DNA of 64,000 nucleotides from Roseivivax sediminis (GTDB lineage Bacteria > Pseudomonadota > Alphaproteobacteria > Rhodobacterales > Rhodobacteraceae): the NCBI RefSeq assembly GCF_900112685.1, contig NZ_FOMS01000007.1, positions 124,001 through 188,000 on the forward strand, read 5' to 3'. This document shows positions 1-8,437 of the stretch, piece after piece (the first letter of the stretch is position 1; each line of letters opens with the position of its first letter). Position numbers and translations under genes: made by a program. The notes below the pieces were generated by a model that was not told where the DNA came from, searched no databases, and saw only the letters and a program-made list of their open reading frames with translations.

Positions 1-30
1 CGGCCGCGCCGTGAAACAGGGAGAGAGCGC

Positions 31-435
31 ATGAGCGTGATCGTCACCGACCGGGGTTTCGGCCAGGACGACTGGACCGGCGCCTTCACCACGCTGGACG
101 AAGGCGGCACGGCGCCGGGGCTGGACCTGGCCTCCGATACCGATCCCGCCGCGCTCTCGCAGGTGCCCGAGGGAACGGAGCTCGTGCGCATCGCCTTCCC
201 CGCCTCCTCGGACGGGCGCGGCTTCACCCTCGCCCGGCTCCTGCGCCTGCGCGGCTATCGCGGGCGGCTCCGCGCCGCCGGCCATGTCATCGCCGATCAA
301 TACGCGATGGCCCGGCGGTCCGGCTTTGACGAGGTGGAGATCGACGACGATCTCGCCGCGCGCCAGCCCGAGGACCAGTGGCGCTTCCGCGCCGACTGGC
401 AGGCGCACGATTACCAGTCGCGCCTGCGCGGCTGA
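31..435 (+). CDS. DUF934 family protein (sulfur-assimilation associated)
   Basis: A 134-residue soluble protein of the DUF934 family. Visible family hallmarks are the DGRGFTLARLLR segment (residues 61-72) and GFDEVEI (98-104). Members of this family usually lie next to cysH/cysI in the assimilatory sulfite-reduction cluster, but the biochemical role is not established. A purine-rich GGGAGAG precedes the ATG. A frame entering the window at base 2 would stop at TGA 32-34, giving an ATGA overlap with this start, so the preceding (off-window) gene may be translationally coupled; that identity is unknown. The next gene, ferredoxin-NADP reductase, starts 82 bp downstream on the same strand and could supply electrons for sulfite reduction (inference). 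Confidence 0.8.
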   Translation: MSVIVTDRGFGQDDWTGAFTTLDEGGTAPGLDLASDTDPAALSQVPEGTELVRIAFPASSDGRGFTLARLLRLRGYRGRLRAAGHVIADQYAMARRSGFDEVEIDDDLAARQPEDQWRFRADWQAHDYQSRLRG

Positions 436-517
436 TTTCCGGGCAGGACACGCCCGACACAACACGTTTGCACGCAAACAACAGGCCGGCCCCTTCCGGC
501 GGCCGCGAGGATATGAC

Positions 518-1372
518 ATGACACAGCAGAGTTCCGTGACCGAAGCCGAGGCGAAACCCGTGAACAAGCCCACACTTCCCGACGCGCAGACCGTCACCTC
601 TGTGCGCCACTGGACGGACAAGCTGTTTTCCTTCCGGGTGACGCGGCCGCAGAGCCTGCGCTTCCGCTCGGGCGAGTTCGTCATGATCGGCCTGATGGGC
701 GAGCCCGACGCCAAGACCGGCAAGGCAAAGCCGCTCCTGCGCGCCTATTCCATCGCCTCGCCCTCCTGGGACGAGGAGCTGGAGTTCTACTCGATCAAGG
801 TGCAGGACGGCCCGCTGACCTCGCGCCTGCAGCACATCGAGCCGGGCGACGAGATCATCCTGCGGCCCAAGCCCGTTGGCACGCTCGTGCATGATGCGCT
901 CCTGCCCGGCAAGCGTCTGTGGCTCTTCGCCACCGGCACCGGCATCGCGCCCTTCGCCTCGCTCCTGCGCGATCCGCAGACCTTCGAGGATTACGACGAG
1001 GTCATCCTCACCCATACCTGCCGCGAGGTCGGTGAGTTGACTTACGGCGCCGAGCTGATCCAGTCGATCAAGGACGACGAGCTCCTCAACGAGCTGATCG
1101 GGGCCGAAAACCTCGCCAAGCTGCGCTACTACCCGACCACCACGCGCGAAGAGAGCCCGAAGATGGGCCGGATCACCGACCTCATGCGCTCCGGCGAGGT
1201 GTTCGAGGATCTGGGCGTGGAGCCGATCTCTCCGGACCGCGACCGCGCGATGGTCTGCGGCAACCTCGCCTTCAATCTCGAGATCAAGGAGATCCTCGAG
1301 GGTTTCGGGCTCGAGGAAGGCGCGAATTCCGATCCCAAGCATTATGTGGTTGAAAAGGCGTTCCTCGACTGA
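518..1372 (+). CDS. fpr: Ferredoxin--NADP(+) reductase
   Basis: 284-residue flavoprotein that moves electrons between ferredoxin or flavodoxin and NADP(H). The FAD-binding RAYSIASP motif lies near residue 78, the GTGIAPFASLLRD NADP-binding loop near 140, and the protein ends in the bacterial FPR-type tail YVVEKAFLD. The frame is open upstream, but ATG 518 follows a GAGG motif and gives the expected product with about 25 extra N-terminal residues over short bacterial FPRs. The gene follows the DUF934 gene, a context consistent with supplying reducing power to sulfite reductase or to oxidative-stress defence (inference). The Ala-rich gene on the opposite strand converges on its 3' end with an 18-bp gap. 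Confidence 0.93.
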   Translation: MTQQSSVTEAEAKPVNKPTLPDAQTVTSVRHWTDKLFSFRVTRPQSLRFRSGEFVMIGLMGEPDAKTGKAKPLLRAYSIASPSWDEELEFYSIKVQDGPLTSRLQHIEPGDEIILRPKPVGTLVHDALLPGKRLWLFATGTGIAPFASLLRDPQTFEDYDEVILTHTCREVGELTYGAELIQSIKDDELLNELIGAENLAKLRYYPTTTREESPKMGRITDLMRSGEVFEDLGVEPISPDRDRAMVCGNLAFNLEIKEILEGFGLEEGANSDPKHYVVEKAFLD

Positions 1373-1390
1373 GGCTCGCCCTTCGCGCGA

Positions 1391-2380
1391 TCACTCCGAG
1401 GGCACCGGCCCCAGCTTCAGCCGCGCGCGCAGCGCGGCGAGAACCTCGGGCAGCATGTCCGGGGCCTCCTCTGCGGCGGCCAGGTCGGCCTTGATCTCGG
1501 CCTTTTCGCGGCTCGTCATGTCCGACGCGTCGATGAACGCGGCGATACCCGCCCGGTCGTAGCCATCCAGGGTCAGCAGGCGGTGCATGTCGCGCCGGGT
1601 CGGCGCCGGAGTCTCGGCGGGCGCTTCGACAGCAGCGTCGGCGTTTTCCGCCGCCGCGGCGACCGCCGCCGCAACCGCGTCCGAGACCATGGTCGCGGGC
1701 GCCGTCGCGCCGGTCTCGGCAGCCCGCTCGGCGCCTTCGCTCGCCTCCGCCGCAGCCTCGGCCGCAACGGCGGCAGCGTCGGCGGCGGTGTCGGCCGCGG
1801 CCCCGGCGGCATCCGCAGCAGCGCCGGCCGCTTCGGCGGCGGCCGTGTCGGCGGCGTTGCCGGCCCCGGCGGCGGCGTTCTGGGCAGCGGTACTGGCGGC
1901 GTTCGCGGCTTCGGCCGCTCGTGCCGCTGCGCCATCCGCCGCCTCGGCAGCGGCGGTCGCGCCGGCGGGATCGTTCTTCACGAAATCGGCCGCTTGCTCC
2001 GCTGCCCCCGCGGCATCCCAGGCGGCCACGCGTGCCGCCCGCGCACCCTCCGCGGCGGCAGCGGTCTCGCGCGAGACCTCCCGCGATGACGCCGCCTGGG
2101 CCGCCGCAACGGCCTCGATGACCGCCTTCTCGGCCGCCGCCGCTGTACCCTCGGCGGCTTCGACGGCCTCCTCGGTGGCCGTCACCACCGTTCCGGCCTC
2201 CCCCGTCCGGGCACCTTCGGCCGTCTCGACGGCATCTTCCGCGGCCGCCTCGGCCTCTTCGGCGGCTTCCTCTGCCCGGATGTCCTCGGGAGCGCCGTCT
2301 CCGGCACCGGTGGCGGGGCCTGCGCCCATCCACGCCGCGAGAATCGCCATCAGGCTCAGGGTTCCCGTCATCGGTTTCAT
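1391..2380 (-). CDS. Exported Ala-rich helical protein, unknown function
   Basis: 329 residues. I do not recognise the family. ATG 2380 is preceded by GGAGGATGGCGAG, a good ribosome binding site, and starts a signal-peptide-like segment (MKPMTG, then a hydrophobic stretch to about residue 24). Residues 30-255 are extremely Ala/Glu/Asp-rich with short repeats such as AAEAA and AADAAG, predicted as a long amphipathic helix or coiled coil. The last 65 residues have ordinary composition (MHRLLTLDGYDRAGIAAFID onward, then charged helices) and look like a small folded domain. An in-frame extension to 2542 exists but lacks a signal peptide at its start and is Arg/Pro-rich. The protein is probably periplasmic. 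It converges with fpr. Confidence 0.6.
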   Translation of the reverse strand: MKPMTGTLSLMAILAAWMGAGPATGAGDGAPEDIRAEEAAEEAEAAAEDAVETAEGARTGEAGTVVTATEEAVEAAEGTAAAAEKAVIEAVAAAQAASSREVSRETAAAAEGARAARVAAWDAAGAAEQAADFVKNDPAGATAAAEAADGAAARAAEAANAASTAAQNAAAGAGNAADTAAAEAAGAAADAAGAAADTAADAAAVAAEAAAEASEGAERAAETGATAPATMVSDAVAAAVAAAAENADAAVEAPAETPAPTRRDMHRLLTLDGYDRAGIAAFIDASDMTSREKAEIKADLAAAEEAPDMLPEVLAALRARLKLGPVPSE

Positions 2381-2588
2381 CTCGCCATCCTCCGGTTCCG
2401 GCCGCGGGCGACGGCGAGCGGCGACTCCGCTGTCCGACACGCGCCGCGGCGCTTGCGGGCGAGCATGGTGCAAACAGACGCCCTGACAAGGCGAAAGCCC
2501 TGCCCCGCCGGCCTTTTGCCGCTTGAACCGGGGCGCCGGCACGGCTATTTTCCGCGCCTAACCGCGCAGGACAGATAGGAGCATCGTC

Positions 2589-3134
2589 ATAGCCCGCAGA
2601 CCTCACAACGCGCCCCCGACGCGCGACACCGGCCCCCGCGTAAACGACCGGATCCGGGTGGCCGAGATTCGGCTTATCGGCGCCGAAGGCGAGAATATCG
2701 GCGTCGTGCCGCCCTCCCGCGGTCTTGAGCTGGCCGAACAGGCCGGGCTCGACCTCGTGGAAATCTCGCCCAACGCCACGCCGCCGGTCTGCAAGATCAT
2801 GGACTTCGGCAAGTTCAAGTACGAACAGCAGAAGCGCGAGGCCGAGGCCCGCAAGAAGCAGAAGACGATCGAGGTCAAGGAAGTCAAGTTCCGCCCGAAC
2901 ACCGATATCCACGACTACGACGTCAAGATGAAGAACGTGGTGAAGTTCCTCGAGAACGGCGACAAGGTAAAGGTCACGCTACGATTCCGCGGACGTGAAA
3001 TGGCGCACCAGAACCTCGGTCGCAACCTGCTCGAGCGGGTGGCGGAGGACGTGAAGGAGATCGGCAAGGTCGAGAACATGCCGAAGATGGAAGGCCGTCA
3101 GATGGTCATGATGATCGGTCCCACCGTCAAGTAG
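2589..3134 (+). CDS. infC: Translation initiation factor IF-3, apparent ATA start
   Basis: 181-residue IF-3. It binds the 30S subunit, blocks premature 50S joining and proofreads the start codon. The N-terminal domain, linker ([17 protein letters not shown]) and C-terminal domain ending [12 protein letters not shown] are all present. The conserved family N-terminus (ARRPHNAPP, then [11 protein letters not shown]) lies upstream of the first in-frame ATG/GTG and is reached only from ATA at 2589-2591, which sits 7 bp after AGGAG (2577-2581). Starting at GTG 2658 would delete part of the N-terminal domain. A rare start codon is known for infC in other bacteria and makes IF-3 repress its own synthesis. 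The gene is monocistronic here and ends in a strong terminator. Confidence 0.92.
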   Translation: MARRPHNAPPTRDTGPRVNDRIRVAEIRLIGAEGENIGVVPPSRGLELAEQAGLDLVEISPNATPPVCKIMDFGKFKYEQQKREAEARKKQKTIEVKEVKFRPNTDIHDYDVKMKNVVKFLENGDKVKVTLRFRGREMAHQNLGRNLLERVAEDVKEIGKVENMPKMEGRQMVMMIGPTVK

Positions 3135-3160
3135 GAGCCGGCCATCGAATGTTGACGAAG

Positions 3161-3182
3161 GGGCGCCAAAGGCGCCCTTTTT
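3161..3182 (+). terminator. Rho-independent terminator of infC
   Basis: Perfect 7-bp GC stem GGGCGCC/GGCGCCC with an AAA loop followed by five T residues, 26 bp after the infC stop. Confidence 0.9.
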
Positions 3183-3273
3183 CGTGGCCGACTCCGAAGC
3201 GGCGATCACAGAGCGGTAGACCATGCCCGCGGCCCGAACGGTGGGTCCGGTGCCGGACGCTCCGGCCAAGAGG

Positions 3274-4269
3274 TTACCCCTCCCGCGGGCGCCCGCGCTG
3301 CGCGATCTCCTTCAGGAGCCCGCCGACCCCCATGCCGGCGATGTCGCGAGGGGTAACCTCGACGCCGCAGAGGATGCGCTCCATCACCCAATCCGCACCG
3401 TTGAGAGCCGGCGAGCGCGCGCAGCCCGGCAGGCCGACCACGGGCCGGCCGCGCAGCTCGCCCAGGAAGAGCAGGTTCCCCGGATCGACCGGCATGCCGT
3501 AATGGTGCACGCTGCCGCCCGCCATACGCACCGCCTCCGGCGCCACGTCGGCGATGTCGGAGGTGGCCGAGCCGGTGAGGATCAGCAGCGCCTCGGCGTC
3601 GGATGCGGCAAGCGCCTGCGCCAGCGGCCCGTTCTCGTGCGGCACCACGTGCACCGGGGCGAGGTCCACGCCTAGCCGCTCCAGCCGCGCGCCGATGGCA
3701 GCCTGCCCCTTGGCACCGTCTTCCGGCGCACCGGCTACCGCGGTCTGGATCAGCTCCGCGCGGCGCAGCGCCACGGGGCGCAGGCGCATTGCGTCGCGGC
3801 CCATGGCGGCGGCGCGGTGCAGCGCGACATCCGGCACCGCGTAGGAGATGATCTTGACCGTCGCCACCATCGTGCGCTCGGCCGTGCGCTGCCAGCGCGG
3901 CAGCGTCGCCACGGTGATCATCGGATGGATGGCGTTGACCGCGTCGATCTTCTCCGCGTCGATCTGCACCACGCCAGGGCCGGTCGCGAAGAGGTTCACC
4001 CGCCCCGTCGCCGCCCGCCCGATGCGAAGCCCCGCCGTCTGCGGATCGGGCACCAGTGCCTCCGCCAGTGCCATCGCGGCCGCGTCCTCGTGCATGTCGC
4101 CAGGCTCCAGCCGCGCGGCCACGACCTCCCCGGTGCCGGCCGCCCGCAGCGCCGCAAGGTCGTCCGGCCCGAGCGCCGTGCCCTTCCGGAGCTTGCCGGA
4201 GGGCAGCGTCACCGAATGGGCGAGGATCGCGCCCTCGGCCTCCGTGAGTGGCAGCGCGCCGAATTTCAC
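3274..4269 (-). CDS. Molybdopterin-binding domain protein
   Basis: 331-residue protein. The N-terminus (KFGALPLTEAEGAILAHSV) matches molybdopterin-binding proteins linked to molybdenum-hydroxylase maturation. The central and C-terminal part carries the MoaB/MogA-like fold with LILTGSATSDI near residue 220 and PVDPGNLLFLGEL near 257, typical of molybdopterin-binding modules. The chosen start is GTG 4269, which overlaps the xdhC stop by 4 bp (GTGA), so the two are translationally coupled. It probably handles molybdenum cofactor before insertion into an XDH/CODH-family enzyme (inference). No molybdoenzyme structural gene is present in the window. It converges with infC. Confidence 0.82.
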   Translation of the reverse strand: MKFGALPLTEAEGAILAHSVTLPSGKLRKGTALGPDDLAALRAAGTGEVVAARLEPGDMHEDAAAMALAEALVPDPQTAGLRIGRAATGRVNLFATGPGVVQIDAEKIDAVNAIHPMITVATLPRWQRTAERTMVATVKIISYAVPDVALHRAAAMGRDAMRLRPVALRRAELIQTAVAGAPEDGAKGQAAIGARLERLGVDLAPVHVVPHENGPLAQALAASDAEALLILTGSATSDIADVAPEAVRMAGGSVHHYGMPVDPGNLLFLGELRGRPVVGLPGCARSPALNGADWVMERILCGVEVTPRDIAGMGVGGLLKEIAQRGRPREG

Positions 4270-5258
4270 GCCGCGCCCCGCCGCAGGACCTGCGTCATCT
4301 CCGCCAGCACAGACACCGCGATCTCGGCCGGCCCCGCCGCCCCGAGGTCGAGGCCGATGGGCCCATGGATGCGGCCGATCTCGGCTTCGGTGAAGCCGGT
4401 TTCGGTCAACCGCTCTACCCGCCGCGCATGCGTACGGGTCGATCCCAGGGCGCCGATATAGAAGCACTCCGAGCGCAGCGCGAGGTGCAGCGCCGGATCG
4501 TCGAGCTTGGGATCGTGCGTCAGAAGCACCAGCGCGGTCCGCTGATCGAGCCCGATCTCGGCCACCGCCTCGTCCGGCCAGTGGTTCAGGATCCGCTCGC
4601 CGGGGAAGCGCGCTTCCGATCCGAAGGCCTCGCGCGGGTCGACGAGCACCGGATCGTACCCGGCGATCCGCGCCATCGGCACCAGAGCCTGCGCGATATG
4701 CACCGCGCCCACGACGATCAGCCGCAGCGGCGGGTTGTGGATCGCCACGAAGATACGACCCTCCGGCTCGAACCCGGACCGGTCCATGCGGAACCTCTCC
4801 GCATGCCCCTCCCGGTCGAGCCGCCGGGCGCCGGAGTCGAGGTTCGCCACATAGGCGACAGGCTGGCGCGCCGCGCGCGCCTCGACGAGCTCTGCCAACA
4901 TCTCCTCGGGCATCGCCGAGCCCACGGGCTCCACCAGCACGCGGATGGTGCCGCCGCAGGCCAGCCCGACGGCGAAGGCATCGTCATCGGAGACGCCGAA
5001 CTCCAGCTCGCGTGCCGCACGTTCCTCCATCGCCTCCAGCGCCTCGACGATGACCGCGCCCTCGACACAGCCACCCGAGACCGAGCCCTCGATCTCCGCA
5101 TCGCCCGAGATGGCAAGCTGCGCACCCACGCGCCGCGGCGCCGATCCCCATGTCTCGGTCACCGTAGCCAGCGCCGCGCCCTTACCGGCCCGGTGCCAGG
5201 CCAGCGCGGCCTCGGGAATCGAATCGAAACGTTCCGAAGACGATACGGTCTTGTCCAT
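4266..5258 (-). CDS. XdhC/CoxF family molybdoenzyme maturation protein
   Basis: 330 residues. The XdhC N-terminal domain shows WGSAPRRVGAQLAI and GSVSGGCVEGAV around residues 37-65, with the conserved Cys of the GGC motif and a second LACGG. The C-terminal Rossmann domain starts at IVVGAVHIAQAL near residue 190 and contains LTHDPKLDDPAL and YIGALGS. Family members bind molybdopterin and insert the sulfurated cofactor into xanthine or CO dehydrogenase-type enzymes. ATG 5258 follows AGGAGG by 9 bp; the longer frame to 5303 lacks such a site. The downstream molybdopterin-binding gene overlaps by 4 bp. CoxD- and CoxE-like genes lie only 2-5 kb away, but no coxMSL or xdhAB genes are present. Confidence 0.88.
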   Translation of the reverse strand: MDKTVSSSERFDSIPEAALAWHRAGKGAALATVTETWGSAPRRVGAQLAISGDAEIEGSVSGGCVEGAVIVEALEAMEERAARELEFGVSDDDAFAVGLACGGTIRVLVEPVGSAMPEEMLAELVEARAARQPVAYVANLDSGARRLDREGHAERFRMDRSGFEPEGRIFVAIHNPPLRLIVVGAVHIAQALVPMARIAGYDPVLVDPREAFGSEARFPGERILNHWPDEAVAEIGLDQRTALVLLTHDPKLDDPALHLALRSECFYIGALGSTRTHARRVERLTETGFTEAEIGRIHGPIGLDLGAAGPAEIAVSVLAEMTQVLRRGAA

Positions 5259-5342
5259 TCTGGCGCCCTCCTGGTGCCTGATGTAGGCGCTCCGGTCCGC
5301 CATGTCGCCCCCCGCGAAGGTCCCCCTTCTACGGCCCGCTGA

Positions 5343-5398
5343 CCCTTCTTCTCGTCTCCAATACTCTCGGGGAGCGCGAGGGGCAGACAGCCCCTCGC
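5343..5398 (-). repeat. 3'-end hairpin element, copy A
   Basis: Read on the minus strand it is GCGAGGGGC/GCCCCTCGC hairpin (5376-5398), then CTCCCCGAGAGTATTGGAGACGAGAAGAAG. It begins 11 bp after the stop codon of the FAD monooxygenase and matches the other copies near 19.0, 23.0, 37.6, 43.3 and 44.9 kb. Confidence 0.8.
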
Positions 5399-5408
5399 CG
5401 GCCGCCGC

Positions 5409-6575
5409 TCAGGGCCGCGTCACGTCGTGACCATAGAGCCAGTCGAACCCGCCCATCAGCCGGTCCGGGGCCACCGTCCCGACGATACGCAGGACGGTAT
5501 GCGCGGCGAGACGCAGTGGCGGCGTACGCAGGTGATATTTCCACGCATTGCCGTCGGCCGTGGCGATCACCCGCGCCACCCGGCCGCGGCGGCGCGTCTG
5601 GTAGGCATGCAGGCGCTCGGCAAGGCTGCCGGGCAGGTCCAGCGCATCCGCCAGAACCCATGCATCCTCCAGCGCCATGTTCGCCCCCTGCGCCAGGAAC
5701 GGCAGCGTCGGATGCGCCGCGTCGCCCAGAAGGGCCACGCCCGCTCCGTGCCAGCGCGGGGCGACCGGGTGACGGAAGAGCCCCCAGAGCCGGGGGGCGT
5801 CCACTTCCGCCAGAAGACGCGCCGCCGGCCCGCCGAACCGCGCGAACGCCCGCGCGAGGTTCTCCGGCCTGTCGACATGGTCCCAGCCTTCGGCAGCCCA
5901 GTCGCGACGGGACTCCACGGCGACGAGGTTGACGACGGAGCCGTCGCGCAGCGGATAGCTCACGACGTGGCGACCCGGCCCCATGTGCACGCGCGCCTCG
6001 GCCGGGTGGCCGGTCACGTTGGGCACGACGGCGCGCCAGGCGACCTGGCCGGTGAAGCGCGGGGCCGCGGCGCCGTTCAGGGCCGGGCGCAGGACCGAAT
6101 GCAACCCGTCGGCGCCGAGGATCAGGTCGGGGCGGACCTCGCTCTGCGCGACGCGCATCCTTGGCGGGGTGCCTGGCGTCACGCCTGTAATCTCCGCGCC
6201 GAAACGCAGCGTCGCGCCCGCCGCTTCGGCGCCCCGCGCCAGCAGGTCCACGAGGTCGGCGCGGTGCACGAAGCGGTAGCCTTCGGACAGCCCGCGCGCG
6301 GCCAGATCGAGCCGAAGCACTTCGCGGCCCGCCCGGTGGTCGCGCAGCGACACCGCCGCAGCCCGCGGCGCCGCGTCCAGCCCGCCGGCCAGCCCCAGCG
6401 CCCGCAGCACCGCCAGTCCGTTCGGGGTGATCTGCAGCCCCGCCCCGACCTCGCGCAGCGCCGGCGCCCGCTCGTGCACCGTCACGCGAGCGCCGCGCTG
6501 CGCCAATGCCGTCGCGGCGGCGAGCCCGCCGATCCCGGCCCCGATCACCGCGATGTCCATGTCGGCCAGCGTCAT
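5409..6575 (-). CDS. FAD-dependent aromatic-ring monooxygenase, salicylate hydroxylase-like
   Basis: 388-residue group A flavoprotein hydroxylase. The N-terminal dinucleotide fold is GAGIGGLAAATAL near residue 12, the DG motif (GADGLHSVLRP) lies near 155, and the GDAAHPTLPFLAQGANMALED FAD-ribityl motif near 285. This architecture is that of salicylate or 3-hydroxybenzoate 6-hydroxylases, which use NAD(P)H and O2 to hydroxylate aromatic acids; the substrate cannot be read from sequence. ATG 6575 follows GGGAGG at 5 bp; a GTG two codons upstream is an alternative. No ring-cleavage genes are adjacent, so the pathway is unknown. It lies downstream of dksA, separated by a strong hairpin, so it is probably transcribed separately. 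Confidence 0.82.
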   Translation of the reverse strand: MTLADMDIAVIGAGIGGLAAATALAQRGARVTVHERAPALREVGAGLQITPNGLAVLRALGLAGGLDAAPRAAAVSLRDHRAGREVLRLDLAARGLSEGYRFVHRADLVDLLARGAEAAGATLRFGAEITGVTPGTPPRMRVAQSEVRPDLILGADGLHSVLRPALNGAAAPRFTGQVAWRAVVPNVTGHPAEARVHMGPGRHVVSYPLRDGSVVNLVAVESRRDWAAEGWDHVDRPENLARAFARFGGPAARLLAEVDAPRLWGLFRHPVAPRWHGAGVALLGDAAHPTLPFLAQGANMALEDAWVLADALDLPGSLAERLHAYQTRRRGRVARVIATADGNAWKYHLRTPPLRLAAHTVLRIVGTVAPDRLMGGFDWLYGHDVTRP

Positions 6576-6595
6576 CTGCACCTCCCGTTGAACGC

Positions 6596-6625
6596 GAAGC
6601 GCCGGAGCTCTCGCCCCGGCGCTTC
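6596..6625 (-). terminator. Hairpin downstream of dksA
   Basis: Perfect 10-bp inverted repeat GAAGCGCCGG/CCGGCGCTTC with a 10-nt loop, 27 bp after the dksA stop on the minus strand. It lacks a T run, so it may be a processing or Rho-assisted terminator. Confidence 0.55.
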
Positions 6626-6651
6626 AGCCCTGTCCCGAAGGGCCGGTGTCC

Positions 6652-7074
6652 TCAGTCGTCGCGATGCACCTTCTCGCGGCGCTCGTGGCGTTCCTGCGCC
6701 TCGAGGCTCATCGTCGCGATCGGGCGTGCATCCAGCCGCTTGAGCGAGATCGGCTCCCCGGTGACCTCGCAGTAGCCGTATTCACCTTCCTCGATCCGGC
6801 GCAGCGCGCTGTCGATCTTGGCAACGAGCTTGCGCTGGCGATCGCGGGTACGCAGTTCAAGCGCACGGTCGGTTTCCTCGCTCGCGCGGTCGGTGACGTC
6901 GGGGATGTTGCGGGTGCTGTCCTGCAGCCCCTCGATCGTGTCACGGCTGTCGGCGAGCAGGTCGTTCCTCCACATGATGAGCTTGCGGCGGAAGTACTCG
7001 AGCTGCCGGTCGTTCATGAACGGTTCGTCGTCGCTCGGTCGGTAATCATCGGGAAGAAACGATTCAGGTTTCAT
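6652..7074 (-). CDS. dksA: DksA/TraR-family RNA polymerase-binding regulator, single-Cys type
   Basis: 140 residues, close to the 151 of E. coli DksA. DksA enters the RNA polymerase secondary channel and, with ppGpp, represses rRNA promoters and activates stress promoters. The N-terminal coiled coil spans about residues 20-95 with the tip acidic region in DVTDRASEETDRALELRTRDRQR. The C-terminal globular domain (EEGEYGYCEVTGEPI) keeps only one of the four zinc-finger cysteines, as in the non-classical DksA described in Rhodobacter sphaeroides. ATG 7074 (MKPESF) is preceded by AAGGGAT; the frame extends to 7107. The gene is divergent from the MoxR gene, with a 256-bp intergenic region between. 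Confidence 0.9.
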   Translation of the reverse strand: MKPESFLPDDYRPSDDEPFMNDRQLEYFRRKLIMWRNDLLADSRDTIEGLQDSTRNIPDVTDRASEETDRALELRTRDRQRKLVAKIDSALRRIEEGEYGYCEVTGEPISLKRLDARPIATMSLEAQERHERREKVHRDD

Positions 7075-7330
7075 GGCGCATCCCTTATCCACGCCGATAT
7101 CTGCCATCTTGATTTCCCCAGATATCAGGCACCCCTTAGGCGCTGCACTTAACCCAAGGTCCGTTGAATGTCACTACTCAATCGCGCGGAGTCCCGGGGA
7201 ATTCCGGGCCGCTTTTGCGGCCGCCGCATACCCGCGCATACCGAGCCCCGCAGCGGTGGCACGGTGTCCCCGGCTTGCCTTCGCCCGGCCCGGACACTAC
7301 CCCTCGCGACAGCTTAAAGGAGGATGCGCG

Positions 7331-8173
7331 ATGCGTTTCGAAGGCACCGACAGCTACGTGGCAACCGGCGATCTGACGCTCGCGGTGAACGCCGCGGTCG
7401 CGCTCGAACGCCCGCTTCTGGTGAAGGGCGAACCCGGCACCGGCAAGACGGAGCTGGCCCGCCAGGTGGCCGAGGGGCTGGGCCTGCCGATGATCGAATG
7501 GTCGATCAAGTCGACCACCAAGGCGCAGCAGGGTCTCTACGAATACGACGCGGTCAGTCGCCTGCGCGACAGCCAGCTCGGCGACGAACGCGTCAACGAC
7601 GTCGCGAACTACATCCGCAAGGGCAAGCTGTGGCAGGCCTTCGAGGCGGAGAACAAGGTCGTGCTGCTGATCGACGAGGTCGACAAGGCGGATATCGAGT
7701 TCCCCAACGACCTGCTGCAGGAGCTCGACCGGATGGAGTTCCATGTCTACGAAACCGGCGAGACGGTGCGCGCGCGGCATCGCCCGATCGTCATCATCAC
7801 CTCCAACAACGAAAAGGAGCTGCCCGACGCCTTCCTGCGCCGCTGCTTCTTCCACTACATCCGCTTCCCCGATCCCGAGACGCTGAAGAAGATCGTCGCG
7901 GTACACCATCCCGGCATCAAGTCCGAGCTTCTGAGCGCCGCCCTGACCCAGTTCTACGAGATCCGCGAGACGCCGGGGCTGAAGAAGAAGCCCTCCACGT
8001 CCGAAGTGCTCGACTGGCTGAAGCTGCTGCTGGCGGAGGATCTGGACCCGGCGGACCTGCGCCGCGACGGCGCGACGGCGCTGCCGAAGCTGCACGGTGC
8101 GCTCCTGAAGAACGAACAGGATGTGCACCTGTTCGAACGCCTCGCCTTCATGGCGCGGCGCGCGGGGCGCTGA
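7331..8173 (+). CDS. MoxR-type AAA+ ATPase (CoxD-like)
   Basis: 280-residue AAA+ ATPase. Walker A GEPGTGKT is at 33-40, Walker B VVLLIDEVDKA at 110-120, and sensor 1 ITSNNEKELPDAFLRRC follows near 160. MoxR/CoxD proteins act as chaperone-like ATPases with von Willebrand factor A partners, in metal-cluster or complex maturation. The start is ATG 7331, 8 bp after AAAGGAGG. A partner VWA gene lies at 10184, but a lipoprotein and a small membrane-protein gene stand between them, so this is a four-gene locus rather than an adjacent pair. The XdhC homologue of such clusters is nearby on the other strand. Confidence 0.92.
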   Translation: MRFEGTDSYVATGDLTLAVNAAVALERPLLVKGEPGTGKTELARQVAEGLGLPMIEWSIKSTTKAQQGLYEYDAVSRLRDSQLGDERVNDVANYIRKGKLWQAFEAENKVVLLIDEVDKADIEFPNDLLQELDRMEFHVYETGETVRARHRPIVIITSNNEKELPDAFLRRCFFHYIRFPDPETLKKIVAVHHPGIKSELLSAALTQFYEIRETPGLKKKPSTSEVLDWLKLLLAEDLDPADLRRDGATALPKLHGALLKNEQDVHLFERLAFMARRAGR

Positions 8174-8437
8174 GCCCCGGCGCCGCTACGATGGCCGGCA
8201 TCGCCATGTGGCACCCGCGTCGCGCCCGCAGGAGCGCCGCGAGTGTTGCCGAACTGCACGGCGCAACGCATTGAAAGAAATAAAAGTTAACTAATCTGAC
8301 CGGATTGGGATCCATTTTCGCGTCGGTTGCGGCGCAAACCGGATCAAACACCCGGATTTTACCCTATAGTCCACCCAGCACCGACAAGACCGTCGGCGAT
8401 CACTCGGACGAACCGAGACAGCAACAGGCACGACACC

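Noticed and set aside
1587-2486. A 299-codon plus-strand frame rich in Ala, opposite the Ala-rich gene
   Set aside because: It is the mirror of an Ala-repeat gene with GCC/GGC codons. It lacks a signal peptide at a usable start, a ribosome binding site and a folded domain; the minus-strand frame has all three.
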